From contig NZ_ABIC01000004.1 of the NCBI RefSeq assembly GCF_000172075.1, positions 1 to 64,000 of the forward strand: DNA of 64,000 bases, given 5' to 3'. A model generated the notes under the pieces. The model saw only the letters and a program-made list of their open reading frames with translations, did no database searches and was not told where the DNA came from. The stretch comes from Shewanella benthica KT99 (GTDB lineage Bacteria > Pseudomonadota > Gammaproteobacteria > Enterobacterales > Shewanellaceae). The first letter of the stretch is position 1. Each line of letters starts with the position of its first letter. Position numbers and translations under genes: made by a program. Below, one piece after another: positions 20,352 through 32,189 of the stretch.

Positions 20352-21035
20352 CTAACTGAGAAATTCAAGGACATCCTGGGGGGAGTCGAAATGATAATCG
20401 CTTGGCCAATTCTCCGGCGTGTCTGTTGCATCGATATAGCCCCATAGCGCGACACCACCTTGCATTGCGGATGCTCGCGCGGCGACCAGATCCCGTTTCG
20501 CATCGCCAAGGTAGAGGATCTCCTGACGCTTACATTTTATCTGCTGTGAGGCGAGCAGCATGGGCGCGGTATGAGGTTTAGCGTAAAGTGTGCTGTCACC
20601 ACTGATCACGGTTTTCATGGATTGGGTCAAACCTAGGGTCGCGATCAGAGGCCTGGTGTATCTGGCGGGCTTGTTGGTCACTATGCCAAAGGGGATGCCT
20701 CTATGGTCCAAATGCTCGAGCAGCTCGGCGATGCCGGCAAATAGACGGCAAAATTGACCGTTTACATCGGTATAAAAACTCAACAGCAACTGCTGTGCTT
20801 TAAGGTGAACCTCCTCAGAGGCCTCTGGCAAGGCCGCTTTAGCTAGCGCCATACTGCCATTGGAGGCAATATGGCGCATCTCTTCGAGGCTAACTTGCGG
20901 GTAACCTAACTCGACTAAGCTCATATTCAACGCCGCCACCAGATCTGGTGCGGTATCGGCAAGCGTACCGTCAAGATCGAATAACACGGCTTTTATGCTG
21001 ACGCTGCTAGCCTCATCGAGATGTGTTGTCATCAA
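20352..21035 (-). CDS. gph: Phosphoglycolate phosphatase, HAD superfamily
   Basis: HAD hydrolase that removes phosphate from 2-phosphoglycolate, a product of oxidative DNA repair. The protein is 227 aa. Motif I is [10 protein letters not shown] with nucleophile Asp20 and Asp22; motif II is in IVTNKPARY and motif III/IV in [15 protein letters not shown]. It overlaps the ubiG stop by four bases, so it is translationally coupled to ubiG. This ubiG-gph pairing is common in gammaproteobacteria. Related HAD enzymes of pyrimidine nucleotide breakdown look similar, so substrate assignment rests partly on context. Confidence 0.85.
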   Translation of the reverse strand: MMTTHLDEASSVSIKAVLFDLDGTLADTAPDLVAALNMSLVELGYPQVSLEEMRHIASNGSMALAKAALPEASEEVHLKAQQLLLSFYTDVNGQFCRLFAGIAELLEHLDHRGIPFGIVTNKPARYTRPLIATLGLTQSMKTVISGDSTLYAKPHTAPMLLASQQIKCKRQEILYLGDAKRDLVAARASAMQGGVALWGYIDATDTPENWPSDYHFDSPQDVLEFLS

Positions 21036-21757
21036 TCTTCACTCTTACGTGTGGCGATCATGTAGTTCACATCGACACTTTTGCTATAAGTGAAGGTGTC
21101 TGTTAGCGGATTATAGGTGATCCCAGTTGCATCTTCACAGAAGAGTTCGGCATGCTCGGCGAGTGAAATTAACTCCGAGGGCTTGATAAACTTCTTATGG
21201 TCATGGGTCCCCACTGGCAACATTTTTAACAGGTATTCGGCGCCTAAGATGGTTTCTATATAAGCACGTAGATTTCGATTGATGGTGGAGAAGAACACAT
21301 AACCGCCGGGTTTGATCATATCGGCACAGGCTTGAACCACCGAACGAGGGTCAGGGACGTGTTCGAGCATCTCCATACAGGTGATCACATCATAGCTAGC
21401 CAGATTCTTTTCTCGATGAGATTCGGCTGTGTCCTGTATATAGTCAAGCTGCACGCCGATTTCTATGGCGTGCAGTCTGGCGACATCAAGAGGCTCGGTG
21501 CCCATGTCTAAGCCGTTAACCTTGGCGCCGATGCGGGCCATGCTCTCAGATAAGATCCCCCCGCCACAGCCGACATCCAGGACCCGCTTACCAAACAGAC
21601 CACCACAGGTTTGATCGATATAGTTGAGTCTAAGCGGGTTTAGCTTATGTAATGGTTTAAATTCGCCTTCCGGGTCCCACCAGGTGGCTGCCATTTTTTC
21701 GAATTTTGCGATCTCGGCCGGATCGACATTTATTTCCGGTTTAATTTCTTGCTCCAC
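21032..21757 (-). CDS. ubiG: Ubiquinone biosynthesis O-methyltransferase
   Basis: SAM-dependent enzyme that performs both O-methylations in ubiquinone synthesis. The protein is 241 aa (E. coli 240). It opens with the family signature [19 protein letters not shown] and has SAM motif [14 protein letters not shown] at about 59-71, then [10 protein letters not shown] and STINRN patterns. It is divergent from gyrA and in an operon with gph. Confidence 0.95.
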   Translation of the reverse strand: MEQEIKPEINVDPAEIAKFEKMAATWWDPEGEFKPLHKLNPLRLNYIDQTCGGLFGKRVLDVGCGGGILSESMARIGAKVNGLDMGTEPLDVARLHAIEIGVQLDYIQDTAESHREKNLASYDVITCMEMLEHVPDPRSVVQACADMIKPGGYVFFSTINRNLRAYIETILGAEYLLKMLPVGTHDHKKFIKPSELISLAEHAELFCEDATGITYNPLTDTFTYSKSVDVNYMIATRKSED

Positions 21758-22053
21758 TACATCACCTCAATCGGGATTATTAATGACGTCATTATACCCA
21801 TAGAATGTCAGATTCAAAGACGGTGTAAATAAGAAACCAACGAATATTTAACCAATTGATTGATTAGCGAACATTGTTTGATTTGGAGTAATTTTGTTTA
21901 GAGGTTAATACTTATTTATGTCTAAAATTGAATAGGGTCTGGTGACAAAAAATAACTGTGTTAGAATGCCAAATCACGTTTTCAGGCTGAGCCGTTTACC
22001 TCGCTATTTTGGCAGGTGACTGGTAAGCACACTTTCAAGGGATCGAGCAGTTT

Positions 22054-24777
22054 ATGACTGATCTGGCTTCATCTATAACACCAATTAATATTGAAGACGA
22101 ATTAAAGAATTCATATCTAGATTACGCCATGAGCGTGATCGTGGGCCGTGCACTACCGGATGTCCGTGACGGTCTTAAGCCCGTTCACCGCCGCGTACTC
22201 TTCGCGATGAGCGAACTTAAAAACGATTGGAATAAACCCTATAAGAAATCGGCACGTGTTGTCGGTGACGTTATCGGTAAGTACCACCCTCACGGTGATA
22301 CTGCGGTCTATGATACGATTGTTCGTATGGCACAGCCTTTCTCCATGCGCTACACCTTAATCGATGGCCAAGGTAACTTTGGTTCCGTCGATGGTGATGC
22401 GGCGGCGGCGATGCGTTATACCGAAATTCGTATGGATAAGTTAGCCCATCAGCTATTGGCGGATCTTGAGAAAGAGACCGTCGATTTTGTGCCTAACTAT
22501 GATGGTACTGAGTTTATTCCGGAAGTGATGCCTACCCGCATACCGACACTCTTGATTAACGGCTCCTCAGGCATTGCCGTTGGTATGGCGACTAATATCC
22601 CGCCACACAACATCACTGAGGTGATCAAAGGCTGTTTGGCGCTAATCGAAGAGCCTGCACTGTCCATCGAACAGTTAATGGAATACATTCCAGGTCCTGA
22701 TTTCCCCACCGCCGCCATTATCAATGGTCGCAAAGGGATCATCGAGGCCTACAAGACGGGTCGTGGACGCGCAATCATGCGTTCCAAGGCTGATGTGCAA
22801 GTAGAAGATAATGGCCGAGAGCGCATTATCGTCCATGAACTTCCTTATCAGGTTAACAAGGCACGTCTTATCGAGAAGATCGCCGAACTGGTTAAAGATA
22901 AGAAGATTGAAGGCATCACAGGTCTGCGTGATGAGTCCGATAAAGATGGTATGCGCATCGTTATCGAGATCAAACGTGGCGAGGTGGGTGAGGTTGTGCT
23001 TAACAATCTTTATGCCCAGACTCAGATGCAATGCTCATTCGGCATAAACATGGTGGCCTTGACCAATGGTCAGCCAAAATTGTTTAACCTAAAAGAGATG
23101 CTTGAGTGCTTTATTTTACACCGCCGTGAGGTGGTGACTCGCCGTACCGTATTTGAACTGCGTAAAGCGCGCGAACGTGCCCACATCCTTGAATCACTGG
23201 CTATCGCTCTGGCCAACATAGATCCTATTATTGCGATGATCAAAGCCTCTTCGACGCCTGCTGAGGCCAAAGTTAAGCTGGTCGCTCAAGGTTGGGAGTT
23301 AGGTCATGTTAAAGCCATGCTTGAGAAGGCCGGCGATGATGCGGCGCGTCCTGAATGGTTAGAGCCTGAGTACGGTATTCGTGATGATCGCTATTACCTT
23401 ACCGAGCAACAAGCGCAGGCTATCTTAGACTTACGCTTACATAAGCTAACCGGTCTCGAGCATGAGAAAATATTAGCCGAGTATGAAGAGCTGATTGAGA
23501 TTATCGCGGCTTTACTCTACATATTGCATAGCCCTGAACGCTTATTGGAAGTGATCAAGGAAGAGCTAAACGAAATACTGGAAAACTTCGGTGATGAGCG
23601 CCGTACCGTCATCAATGCTAACGAAGTGGATATGAGTCTCGAAGACCTTATCAACGAAGAAGATGTCGTCGTGACCTTATCGCACTTGGGCTATGCTAAA
23701 TACCAGCCATTGACCGATTATCAGGCTCAGCGCCGTGGTGGTAAAGGTAAGTTGGCGGCAAAAGTGAAAGATGAAGACTTCGTCGAGAAGCTACTTGTCG
23801 CCAACACTCACGATACGATTCTGTGTTTCTCTGATTTTGGTAAGCTCTACTGGCTTAAAGTGTATCAGTTACCGCTCGCTAGCCGTCAGGCTCGTGGTCG
23901 TCCAATCGTTAACTTACTGCCTCTTTCTGAAGGTGAGCACATCACTGCCATTCTTCCAGTGCGTGATTATGCCGATGATAAATACGTCATCATGGCAACA
24001 TCTCACGGCACAGTGAAGAAGACAGCATTGAAGGCATACAGTAATCCTCGTGCAAACGGTATTATTGCGGTAAATCTTAAAGATGGTGATCAGCTCATCG
24101 GCGTCGATATTACCGATGGCAAGAGTGACATCATGCTGTTCTCCGATGCGGGTAAAGTGGTTCGTTTCAACGAGATGGTGAGAGATTCTGAAACGGGTCT
24201 GGTCAAACTCGATGCGGAAACCAACGAAGAGCTCGTGGCATTGCGTCCTATGGGTCGTACCGCTACCGGTGTTCGTGGTATCCGCTTAGAAGATGGTCAG
24301 AAAGTGGTTTCACTGATTGTACCGAAAGCCGATGGTGCTATCTTAACCATCACCGAAAATGGCTACGGCAAGCGTACCGCACTCGATGAGTATCCGGCTA
24401 AGAGCCGTGCGACTAAAGGTGTGGTCTCTATCAAGGTCAGCGAGCGAAATGGTGCCGTAGTCGGCGCCGTCCAAGTTGGCGAAAATGATGAGATCATGCT
24501 TATCAGTGATAGAGGTACTTTGGTTCGTACTCCTGCAACGGGTGTCTCTACTATCGGTCGTAACACTCAGGGTGTGACGATAATTCGTACCGCCGAAGGG
24601 GAGAAGGTCGTTGGTCTTCAGCGTATCGATGAAATCCATGAGGATGAAGTCGAGCTCGATGAAGAGGGCAATCCTATCATCCAAGAGGGTGATAACGTCG
24701 AGGCTGGTCAAGTCGCCGAAGGCGAAGAGCCTAAGGGTGATGATGAGCCCGAAGCTGAGGCAGAGCCTGCCGAATAA
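22054..24777 (+). CDS. gyrA: DNA gyrase subunit A
   Basis: Breakage-reunion subunit of gyrase, which introduces negative supercoils. The protein is 907 aa. Catalytic Tyr122 lies in AAMRYTEIR. The quinolone-determining region reads [10 protein letters not shown], with Thr83 and Asp87 in E. coli numbering; the alignment has no gaps to this point. The GyrA box QRRGGKG lies near 563. Six beta-propeller blades follow, then an acidic tail rich in Glu and Asp. It is monocistronic with its own terminator. Confidence 0.98.
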   Translation: MTDLASSITPINIEDELKNSYLDYAMSVIVGRALPDVRDGLKPVHRRVLFAMSELKNDWNKPYKKSARVVGDVIGKYHPHGDTAVYDTIVRMAQPFSMRYTLIDGQGNFGSVDGDAAAAMRYTEIRMDKLAHQLLADLEKETVDFVPNYDGTEFIPEVMPTRIPTLLINGSSGIAVGMATNIPPHNITEVIKGCLALIEEPALSIEQLMEYIPGPDFPTAAIINGRKGIIEAYKTGRGRAIMRSKADVQVEDNGRERIIVHELPYQVNKARLIEKIAELVKDKKIEGITGLRDESDKDGMRIVIEIKRGEVGEVVLNNLYAQTQMQCSFGINMVALTNGQPKLFNLKEMLECFILHRREVVTRRTVFELRKARERAHILESLAIALANIDPIIAMIKASSTPAEAKVKLVAQGWELGHVKAMLEKAGDDAARPEWLEPEYGIRDDRYYLTEQQAQAILDLRLHKLTGLEHEKILAEYEELIEIIAALLYILHSPERLLEVIKEELNEILENFGDERRTVINANEVDMSLEDLINEEDVVVTLSHLGYAKYQPLTDYQAQRRGGKGKLAAKVKDEDFVEKLLVANTHDTILCFSDFGKLYWLKVYQLPLASRQARGRPIVNLLPLSEGEHITAILPVRDYADDKYVIMATSHGTVKKTALKAYSNPRANGIIAVNLKDGDQLIGVDITDGKSDIMLFSDAGKVVRFNEMVRDSETGLVKLDAETNEELVALRPMGRTATGVRGIRLEDGQKVVSLIVPKADGAILTITENGYGKRTALDEYPAKSRATKGVVSIKVSERNGAVVGAVQVGENDEIMLISDRGTLVRTPATGVSTIGRNTQGVTIIRTAEGEKVVGLQRIDEIHEDEVELDEEGNPIIQEGDNVEAGQVAEGEEPKGDDEPEAEAEPAE

Positions 24778-24787
24778 GCGTTAACCT

Positions 24788-24825
24788 CTAAAACGAGCGT
24801 CCAATTGGACGCTCGTTTTGTTTTA
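24788..24825 (+). terminator. Rho-independent terminator of gyrA
   Basis: AAAACGAGCGTCCAA / TTGGACGCTCGTTTT is a near-perfect hairpin ending in a T-rich run. Confidence 0.9.
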
Positions 24826-24931
24826 GGCCAGGGTAAAGTAAAAAAGATAATTGCCAATATAAAAATGTGATAATACCAGCTATGCGCCTTATGGCAGACT
24901 GATTTATGACTAACGATGAGAGGATAGAGAC

Positions 24932-26026
24932 GTGAGCGTGACTTATAATTTCTGTGCAGGTCCTGCGATGTTACCCCAAGCCGTAATGCAACAGGCGCAA
25001 TCTGAGTTATTGGATTGGCATGGCCTAGGGACTTCGGTGATGGAGATAAGCCATCGCAGTAAAGAGTTTATTGCATTGACCGAGCAAGCGGAAATCGATT
25101 TGCGCGAACTGATGTCGATCCCGGCTAATTACCATGTGTTGTTTATGCACGGCGGCGGCCGAGGCCAGTTTTCTGCTGTGGTGAATAATTTTCTTGGGCA
25201 GCAGGGTAAAGCCCTCTACCTGGTCTCAGGTAGCTGGTCTCAATCGGCCGTTGCAGAAGCCAAAAAACTCACCAGTGATGCTCAGATAGACAGCCTAGAT
25301 ATTGTTGAAAATATTAATGGAAAAAATCAAGTGGTCTTACCAGATCTCAACAAGATAGATCGAGACTATCGTTACTTGCACTATTGTACTAACGAGACTG
25401 TCGATGGTATCGAAATATTTGATGAGCTTGATTCGCCATGGCCAATCATTGCCGACATGTCATCGAATATCATGTCCAGAGAGATAAATGTCAACAAGTA
25501 TGCCTTGATCTATGCCGGTGCTCAGAAGAACATTGGACCTTCGGGTCTGAGTATTGTCATCGTCCGTGATGACATGCTGGAACTGCCAAGTCTGCCTCAG
25601 TCTTCCATCATGGATTACCGTTTAGCGGTTAAGCATGGCTCCATGTACAACACGCCGCCGACTTTCGCCTGGTACCTGGCTGCCGAAGTGTTCAAATGGT
25701 TAAAAGTCCGTGGTGGCGTAGCGGCCATGGCCAAGATAAACCTGCACAAAGCGGCGTTGCTTTATGACTTTATCGACAGCAGTGATTTCTACACATCCAA
25801 GGTTAGCGTTAAAAATCGTTCGGTGATGAATGTGACTTTTTACCTGACCAATGAAGCGCTCAACGGCGAGTTTCTTAATCAAGCCAGCGAAGAAAAACTG
25901 GTGGCGCTGAAAGGTCACCGGAGTGTGGGCGGCATGCGCGCGAGTATCTATAATGCCATGCCAATCGAAGGGGTAGAGGCGTTAGTTGAGTTTATGCAGG
26001 ATTTTGCCAACAAGCATAAGGCCTAA
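24932..26026 (+). CDS. serC: Phosphoserine aminotransferase
   Basis: PLP enzyme converting 3-phosphohydroxypyruvate to phosphoserine, also used in pyridoxal phosphate synthesis. The protein is 364 aa and begins [11 protein letters not shown]. The PLP lysine is Lys199 in [12 protein letters not shown], and the phosphate-binding HGGGRGQF is near 73. It uses a GTG start, preceded by GAGAGGATAGAGAC. In many gammaproteobacteria serC is followed by aroA; here an oppositely oriented aminotransferase gene lies between them. Confidence 0.96.
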   Translation: MSVTYNFCAGPAMLPQAVMQQAQSELLDWHGLGTSVMEISHRSKEFIALTEQAEIDLRELMSIPANYHVLFMHGGGRGQFSAVVNNFLGQQGKALYLVSGSWSQSAVAEAKKLTSDAQIDSLDIVENINGKNQVVLPDLNKIDRDYRYLHYCTNETVDGIEIFDELDSPWPIIADMSSNIMSREINVNKYALIYAGAQKNIGPSGLSIVIVRDDMLELPSLPQSSIMDYRLAVKHGSMYNTPPTFAWYLAAEVFKWLKVRGGVAAMAKINLHKAALLYDFIDSSDFYTSKVSVKNRSVMNVTFYLTNEALNGEFLNQASEEKLVALKGHRSVGGMRASIYNAMPIEGVEALVEFMQDFANKHKA

Positions 26027-26035
26027 CGACTCGAA

Positions 26036-26070
26036 ACAAGTTCCTAGAACCTAGGTCCTAGGAACTTTTC
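26036..26070. terminator. Bidirectional terminator between serC and the aminotransferase gene
   Basis: AAGTTCCTAGAACC and GGTCCTAGGAACTT form a hairpin between two convergent genes, with a short T run on the plus side. Confidence 0.75.
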
Positions 26071-26074
26071 ACTT

Positions 26075-27280
26075 CTATATTACTTTTGCTATCGACTCCG
26101 CTAAGTAATCGACGTTCGCCAGTCCGATCCCTGCGATGCTGATGCGGCTAGAATCCACCATGTAGATGCCGTGCTCTTGCTGCAGACGTGCTACTTGCTG
26201 TGGATTAATTCCCAGGAATGAGAACATGCCTTTCTGCTGGGCGATAAAGCCAAAGTCACGCTTAACTCCCTTCTCGATCAACTTGTCTACCAACATGTTG
26301 CGATTGCCATTGATGCGGTCTCGCATTATTTTAAGCTCATCTAACCATTGTTGCTTTAATTCATCCGAGCCCAGGATAGTTTCGACTATGGCTGCGCCAT
26401 GGGCTGGCGGCATAGAGTAGATGCAACGGACCACATAAAGCAGCACAGAGAAGGCCACATTCACGCTGGCAGTATCTTTTCCCAGGATTGAACAGGCACC
26501 GATACGCTCGCGGTACAGGCCGAAGTTTTTAGAACATGAGCTACACAGAATCATGTTATCTACCGATGCAGCCATCTTACGTACGCCATAGGCATCTTCA
26601 TCCACGCCGACACCAAAGCCCTGATAGGCCATATCGATAAGCGGTGTAAAGCCTTGTTGCTGGGTTATTTCGATGATCTGATCCCACTGGGCTTCACTGA
26701 GATCCATGCCGCTGGGGTTATGACAGCATGCGTGGAGTAAGACCACATCGTCAGGACTGACCTGAGACAGGGCCGTCTTCATCTCATCGAATTTAAGACT
26801 CTTGTTGTCGTGATCATAATAAGGATAGGTTTTGACTTCGATGCCAGCGGCTTCGAACAGGCCAGTATGATTGGCCCAAGTTGGATCGCTGACCCAGATC
26901 ACCGCTGTTGGTGATCTTGTTACTGAATTGGCACGCTTAATAAATTCTGCGGCGACTCTTAATGCGCCCGTTCCCCCCGGCGTGGACACGGTGCGGATAC
27001 GATCGGCTAACAAGGCTGGATTATCCTTGCCGAAAGCGAGTTCACCCAGCAGGCGATTAAATTGAGCCGAGCCAGTGGGACCGATGTAAACTTTCGTTTC
27101 CTCGGTATCGATACGGTGTTGTTCGGCTTTTTTAACACAGTTTAAGATAGGGGTATGACCCCGCTCATCTTTGTACACGCCGACGCCAAGATCTATCTTG
27201 TTAGCGCGGGTGTCTTGCTGGTATTTAGTCATCAAGCCGAGGATCGGATCGGCAGGCATCGCGGTGAGAGTGTCGAACAT
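26075..27280 (-). CDS. Class I aromatic/aspartate amino acid aminotransferase
   Basis: PLP-dependent aminotransferase of 401 aa, the size of TyrB/AspC. The PLP lysine is Lys251 in SCSKNFGLYRERIG; the cofactor-ring Asp is in PLIDMAYQGFG. The HNPSG motif and C-terminal substrate Arg (DSSRISIAG) are present. Family members transaminate aspartate, tyrosine and phenylalanine, and sequence alone does not settle preference, so I leave the symbol empty. It is divergent from aroA, the chorismate pathway enzyme, which fits an aromatic amino acid role. Confidence 0.9.
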   Translation of the reverse strand: MFDTLTAMPADPILGLMTKYQQDTRANKIDLGVGVYKDERGHTPILNCVKKAEQHRIDTEETKVYIGPTGSAQFNRLLGELAFGKDNPALLADRIRTVSTPGGTGALRVAAEFIKRANSVTRSPTAVIWVSDPTWANHTGLFEAAGIEVKTYPYYDHDNKSLKFDEMKTALSQVSPDDVVLLHACCHNPSGMDLSEAQWDQIIEITQQQGFTPLIDMAYQGFGVGVDEDAYGVRKMAASVDNMILCSSCSKNFGLYRERIGACSILGKDTASVNVAFSVLLYVVRCIYSMPPAHGAAIVETILGSDELKQQWLDELKIMRDRINGNRNMLVDKLIEKGVKRDFGFIAQQKGMFSFLGINPQQVARLQQEHGIYMVDSSRISIAGIGLANVDYLAESIAKVI

Positions 27281-27712
27281 AAGCTTATTTACCCTTTTAT
27301 TAGATTTGTTGGCGTAATCTGCCTGTTACTCATTAACTTTAGAGTAACGTAAAACACAGACCGAGTAATAGTGCATAGGAGTAAATCAGCAAAGTAATTA
27401 TCTGGCATGATTCATTGCCACTTAGCTTATTTGTTCCATCATGGACAAGAGTGAAAGCCTACTTTTAGCCCTGTATGGATGCAGAAAATGTCAGTTTGAA
27501 AGAAAATTACCTCGAAACAGGCTAAAAACATAAATAAGTGTTGAATACTGCCGCTTAATCAGTAAATTTAGTACCACGAAGTTCAAACACCGGTTAAGCA
27601 GAACACCATTTTGTCGTGATGGTGCCAGTCGTAAACCTTACAGTCTGTTTGCCATGAACATCTAATGTTAACCAGCGGTTTGTTTGTCCCGCGATGATAA
27701 AGAAGTATTTTA
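27281..27712. promoter_or_regulatory. Divergent promoter region with an inverted repeat (27325-27348)
   Basis: GTTACTC and GAGTAAC are a perfect 7-bp inverted repeat with a 10-base spacer, 45-68 bases before the aminotransferase start. It may be an operator; no regulator is known to me for this sequence. The rest of the 432-bp gap holds no gene I can support. Confidence 0.35.
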
Positions 27713-28993
27713 ATGAAGCAGCTACGTCTCGAGCCCATTAGCAAGGTCCAGGGCACCATCAATATCCCTGGCTCTAAAAGTATCTCTAACCGTGCACTAT
27801 TATTGGCCACGCTAGCCAAGGGCACCACGACACTGACCAACTTGTTAGATGCTGATGATATTCGCTATATGTTGGCATCGCTCAAGCAATTGGGGGTGAA
27901 CTATCGTCTCTCCGATAACAATACGGTCTGTGAACTCGAAGGGATCGGAGCACCACTCAATGCCAAGCTGGCGCAGACACTGTTTCTCGGCAATGCCGGC
28001 ACGGCAATGCGACCCCTTTGTGCAGCCTTGACCTTAGGTCAGGGTGAATTTACCTTAACCGGTGAGCCACGCATGGAAGAGCGTCCCATCGGTGATCTCG
28101 TCGATGCATTGCGTCAACTCGGCGCATCGGTGACTTATCTTAAGAATGAAGGCTTTCCTCCGTTAACGATTAAGGCGACCGGGCTAAACGCCGGCGATGT
28201 CGAGATAGCAGGGGACCTATCCAGCCAGTTTCTCACCGCACTGCTGATGGTTGCGCCGCTTGCCAAGGGTGAGGTTAACATCAAGATCAAGGGTGAGCTG
28301 GTCTCTAAACCTTATATTGACATCACTATCGCCTTGATGGCGCAATTTGGCGTCGAGGTGATCAATCATGATTATCGGCGTTTCGAGATAAAAGCGGGTC
28401 AAACGTATGTGTCACCGGGTAAAGTCTTAGTCGAAGGTGATGCCTCTTCGGCTTCTTACTTCCTGGCCGCTGGCGCCATAAAAGGCGGTGAAGTTAAAGT
28501 GACTGGAGTGGGACGCCTGAGCATTCAAGGCGATGTTAAGTTTGCCGATGTGCTGGAGAAGATGGGCGCCGATATCGAATGGGGTGATGATTACATCATC
28601 TCACGGGGGGCAAAACTCAAGGGGGTGGATCTCGACATGAACCACATTCCAGATGCGGCGATGACCATAGCCACTGTCGCCTTGTTTGCGACCGGGACCA
28701 CCACCATTCGTAATATTTATAACTGGCGCATCAAGGAAACCGATCGCTTAGCTGCCATGGCCACCGAGCTGAGAAAAGTGGGTGCCATCGTGGAGGAAGG
28801 TCATGATTATATTTCTATCACACCGCCGAGCAAGCCACATACGGCTGAAATTGATACCTATAACGATCACAGAATGGCCATGTGTTTCTCCATGTTAGCG
28901 TTTGCCGATTGTGGCATCACCATTAATGATCCAGATTGTACCTCTAAGACATTCCCCAATTATTTTCAGCAGTTTGCCGCGTTAGCTCAGTGA
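27713..28993 (+). CDS. aroA: 3-phosphoshikimate 1-carboxyvinyltransferase (EPSP synthase)
   Basis: Sixth step of the shikimate pathway, joining shikimate-3-phosphate with phosphoenolpyruvate. The protein is 426 aa (E. coli 427). The substrate-binding [13 protein letters not shown] (Lys22, Ser23), the PEP-loop [11 protein letters not shown] and [19 protein letters not shown] are all of class I type. C-terminal IKETDR and TYNDHRMAM patterns are intact. It heads a plus-strand run with cmk, rpsA, ihfB, lapA, lapB and pyrF, but a terminator separates it from cmk. Confidence 0.97.
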   Translation: MKQLRLEPISKVQGTINIPGSKSISNRALLLATLAKGTTTLTNLLDADDIRYMLASLKQLGVNYRLSDNNTVCELEGIGAPLNAKLAQTLFLGNAGTAMRPLCAALTLGQGEFTLTGEPRMEERPIGDLVDALRQLGASVTYLKNEGFPPLTIKATGLNAGDVEIAGDLSSQFLTALLMVAPLAKGEVNIKIKGELVSKPYIDITIALMAQFGVEVINHDYRRFEIKAGQTYVSPGKVLVEGDASSASYFLAAGAIKGGEVKVTGVGRLSIQGDVKFADVLEKMGADIEWGDDYIISRGAKLKGVDLDMNHIPDAAMTIATVALFATGTTTIRNIYNWRIKETDRLAAMATELRKVGAIVEEGHDYISITPPSKPHTAEIDTYNDHRMAMCFSMLAFADCGITINDPDCTSKTFPNYFQQFAALAQ

Positions 28994-29007
28994 GCTAGAT
29001 AAGTGTA

Positions 29008-29042
29008 AGAGAATGGGCCTGATGGCCCATTTTGTTTTTATT
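29008..29042 (+). terminator. Rho-independent terminator of aroA
   Basis: AATGGGCC-TGAT-GGCCCATT hairpin followed by TTGTTTTT. Confidence 0.85.
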
Positions 29043-29245
29043 CATGTCTAAGATACCTAAGATACCGCCTTAATCCAGCTCCTGTACTCAAACTGAACCG
29101 GTAGATTAAAAAATTTTACCGCTTTATTTTTTTACTTGGTTTATAATACGCGCGCTTAATTTTCAGTGCGCATATTAGCCTGTGGGTCACTGGAAGCACT
29201 CATTTAAAAAATCTTAGGGAAATAGATTTTACTGTGGAGAAATTT

Positions 29246-29938
29246 ATGTCAGAACGTGCTCCTGTTGTCACTATTGACGGCCCTAGCGGTGCGGGTAAAG
29301 GTACAATTAGCCAGTTGTTAGCCGGGCATTTAGGCTGGAAACTACTGGATAGTGGTGCTATTTACCGAGTTTTAGCCTTAGCCGCTATTCATCATAATGT
29401 TCAACTCGATAACGAAGAGTCTCTTACTTTACTCGCCGCGCACTTGGATGTGCAGTTTATTACCGGCAGTGCAACTCAAGGTATCAAGGTCGTGCTCGAA
29501 GGCGAAGATGTCTCAACAGACATACGCAGCCCAGAGTGTTCAAATGCGGCGTCTATCATCGCCGCATTCCCACGGGTTCGCGAGGCGTTATTGCGTCGTC
29601 AACGTGCCTTTAATACTGCACCGGGTCTCATTGCCGATGGTCGCGATATGGGCACAGTGGTTTTCCCTGATACACCCGCTAAAATTTATTTAACGGCATC
29701 GGCGGAAGAAAGGGCCATGAGGCGCTATAATCAGTTGCAGGACAAGGGCTTCGATGTTAATATTGACCGTCTTTTGTCTGAGATTAAAGAGCGTGATGAT
29801 CGCGATATGAATCGCAGCGTTGCCCCCTTAGTCCCGGCCGATGATGCATTGGTCATAGATACTTCGGGTATCGGGATAGAAGATGTGCTCAATCTTGCAT
29901 TGGCACATATAAAATCGAAATTACCAAACGTTGGTTAA
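29246..29938 (+). CDS. cmk: Cytidylate kinase
   Basis: Phosphorylates CMP and dCMP with ATP. The protein is 230 aa from the ATG at 29246, which has a GGAG six bases before it; a GTG at 29234 is the alternative. The P-loop GPSGAGKGT is at about 11-19, then DSGAIYR and the long-form CMP-binding insert. The [19 protein letters not shown] and RDDRDMNR lid segments are typical. It lies just before rpsA, as in E. coli. Confidence 0.96.
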   Translation: MSERAPVVTIDGPSGAGKGTISQLLAGHLGWKLLDSGAIYRVLALAAIHHNVQLDNEESLTLLAAHLDVQFITGSATQGIKVVLEGEDVSTDIRSPECSNAASIIAAFPRVREALLRRQRAFNTAPGLIADGRDMGTVVFPDTPAKIYLTASAEERAMRRYNQLQDKGFDVNIDRLLSEIKERDDRDMNRSVAPLVPADDALVIDTSGIGIEDVLNLALAHIKSKLPNVG

Positions 29939-30040
29939 TGTTAACTGACGTTGAACTATTCGCAACATGGATGATGCGGATTATTATACTGACTCCACGT
30001 CTAGGATGGGCAGTGGTTTATTAAAAAAAGTAACTTAAAC

Positions 30041-31708
30041 ATGACTGAATCTTTTGCTGATCTATTTGAAGAATCCCTTGCAACTTTGGAGTTTCGTCCT
30101 GGTTCTATCGTAACGGGTGTTGTTGTACGCATCGAAAACGGTACTGTACTCGTTGACGCAGGTCTAAAATCAGAAAGCCCAATCCCAGCGGAAGAGTTCA
30201 AGAACGCTCAAGGCGAACTTGAAGTTTCTGTTGGTGATACTGTGCACGTTGCACTTGATGCTGTTGAAGATGGCTTCGGTGAGACTCAATTGTCTCGCGA
30301 GAAAGCTAAGCGTCACGAAGCTTGGATTGTTCTAGAAAAAGCGTACGAAGATGCTGAAACTGTAATCGGTGTCATCAATGGTAAGGTTAAAGGCGGTTTC
30401 ACCGTTGAATTAAACGGTATCCGTGCATTCCTACCTGGTTCTCTAGTTGACGTTCGCCCTGTTCGCGATACGGCTCACCTAGAAAACAAAGATCTAGAAT
30501 TCAAAGTGATCAAGTTAGACCAGAAGCGCAACAACGTTGTTGTTTCTCGTCGTGCTGTTATCGAATCTGAAAGCAGTGCAGAGCGTGATGCTCTTCTTGA
30601 GAACTTACAAGAAGGTCAATCCATTAAGGGTATCGTTAAGAACCTTACTGACTACGGTGCATTCGTAGACCTTGGTGGTGTTGACGGTCTTCTACATATC
30701 ACAGATATGGCTTGGAAGCGTGTTAAGCACCCATCTGAAATCGTCAACGTTGGTGACGAAATCGACGTTAAAGTACTTAAGTATGACCGTGAGCGCACAC
30801 GTGTTTCACTAGGTCTTAAGCAACTTGGCGAAGATCCATGGTTAGAAATCAGCAAGCGCTACCCAGAAAACACACGTTTGACTGGTCGCGTTACTAACCT
30901 AACTGATTACGGTTGTTTCGTTGAAATCGAAGAAGGCGTTGAAGGTCTGGTTCACGTTTCTGAAATGGATTGGACTAACAAGAACATTCACCCATCTAAG
31001 GTTGTTAGCCTAGGTGATGAAGTTGAAGTTCTGGTTCTTGACATCGATGAAGAGCGTCGTCGTATTTCTCTTGGTCTTAAGCAGTGTAAGTCAAACCCAT
31101 GGGATGACTTCGCAGAGCGCTTTAACAAGGGTGACAAGGTTACTGGTAAGATCAAGTCAATCACTGACTTCGGTATCTTCATCGGTCTTGATGGCGGCAT
31201 AGATGGTCTAGTTCACCTTTCTGATATCTCTTGGAATGGTACAGGCGAAGAAGCCGTTGCTGATTATAAGAAAGGCGACGAAATCCACGCAGTAGTTCTT
31301 TCTGTTGACCCTGAGCGCGAGCGTATCAGCCTAGGCGTTAAGCAGACTGAAGACGATCCATTCAATGCTTATCTTTCTGATAAGAAGAAGGGTGCGGTTG
31401 TTAACGGTACAGTTATCGCTGTTGACGCTAAAGGCGTTACCGTTCAGCTAGCTGAAACTGTTGAAGGTTACCTACGTGTATCTGATATCTCTCGTGAGCG
31501 TATCGAAGATGCATCAACAGTTTACTCTGTAGGCGATGCTATTGAAGCTAAGTTTATGGGTGTTGACCGTAAGAACCGTACTATCAGCCTCTCTATCAAA
31601 GCGAAAGATGAAGCTGAAGAGAAAGAAGCAATGGCTAGCTTGAACAAGCAAGAAGAATCTGTAGCGAGCAGTGCTATGGCTGAAGCGTTCAAAGCGGCTC
31701 GTAAGTAA
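30041..31708 (+). CDS. rpsA: 30S ribosomal protein S1
   Basis: mRNA-binding protein of the small ribosomal subunit, needed to start translation of structured messages. The protein is 555 aa with six S1 OB-fold repeats; repeats 3 to 6 show the regular GxVxxxxxFGxFV...GLVH pattern. Codon use is much more biased than in its neighbours, as expected of a very highly expressed gene. The start lacks a Shine-Dalgarno sequence (only A-rich TTAAAAAAAGTAACTTAAAC precedes it), which agrees with the known S1-dependent autoregulation of rpsA in E. coli. A GC hairpin without a T run lies after it (31721-31740). Confidence 0.98.
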   Translation: MTESFADLFEESLATLEFRPGSIVTGVVVRIENGTVLVDAGLKSESPIPAEEFKNAQGELEVSVGDTVHVALDAVEDGFGETQLSREKAKRHEAWIVLEKAYEDAETVIGVINGKVKGGFTVELNGIRAFLPGSLVDVRPVRDTAHLENKDLEFKVIKLDQKRNNVVVSRRAVIESESSAERDALLENLQEGQSIKGIVKNLTDYGAFVDLGGVDGLLHITDMAWKRVKHPSEIVNVGDEIDVKVLKYDRERTRVSLGLKQLGEDPWLEISKRYPENTRLTGRVTNLTDYGCFVEIEEGVEGLVHVSEMDWTNKNIHPSKVVSLGDEVEVLVLDIDEERRRISLGLKQCKSNPWDDFAERFNKGDKVTGKIKSITDFGIFIGLDGGIDGLVHLSDISWNGTGEEAVADYKKGDEIHAVVLSVDPERERISLGVKQTEDDPFNAYLSDKKKGAVVNGTVIAVDAKGVTVQLAETVEGYLRVSDISRERIEDASTVYSVGDAIEAKFMGVDRKNRTISLSIKAKDEAEEKEAMASLNKQEESVASSAMAEAFKAARK

Positions 31709-31779
31709 TCGCCTGAAGTTCTGGGGTGCTTGCACCCCAGTTAGGTGACTGTATTTGGCTTGATAATAGAGGGTATAGG

Positions 31780-32067
31780 ATGACAAAATCCGAACTGATC
31801 GAAAAACTTGCCACTAGGCAGTCGCAGCTGTCGGCTAAAGAAGTTGAAAGTGCAATCAAAGAGATGTTAGAGCAGATGGCTCAAACATTGGAAGGCGGAA
31901 ATCGTATCGAAATCCGTGGTTTTGGTAGCTTTTCGCTTCATTTCCGGGCGCCACGTACAGGCCGTAATCCTAAGACTGGAACGTCAGTCGAGTTGGATGG
32001 CAAGTATGTTCCGCATTTTAAGCCAGGCAAAGAACTGCGCGAACGTGTCGATGCGATCAATGCATAA
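31780..32067 (+). CDS. ihfB: Integration host factor beta subunit
   Basis: DNA-bending protein of the HU/IHF family, pairs with IhfA. The protein is 95 aa (E. coli 94). It shows the [20 protein letters not shown] segment, with the conserved DNA-intercalating Pro in the RNPKTG arm. The ATG at 31780 is preceded by GAGGGTATAGG. It follows rpsA directly, the usual order, and is followed by a terminator. Confidence 0.97.
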   Translation: MTKSELIEKLATRQSQLSAKEVESAIKEMLEQMAQTLEGGNRIEIRGFGSFSLHFRAPRTGRNPKTGTSVELDGKYVPHFKPGKELRERVDAINA

Positions 32068-32077
32068 ATGACATTAT

Positions 32078-32108
32078 TTTAAAAGCCTCCGTATGGAGGC
32101 TTTTTTAT
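32078..32108 (+). terminator. Rho-independent terminator of ihfB
   Basis: AAAAGCCTCC-GTAT-GGAGGCTTTTTT hairpin 10 bases after the stop codon. Confidence 0.92.
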
Positions 32109-32189
32109 GCCTGAAATGAACTAAATCCTAGCTAGTTTAGTGAATATCTTAGATAATCAGCAGATTGAAATGGATATATGGAGTGTATA

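Noticed and set aside
22300-22320. Thr at GyrA position 83, the quinolone resistance position
   Set aside because: Thr is the natural residue here in several genera such as Pseudomonas, so without relatives' sequences it cannot be called a resistance mutation.
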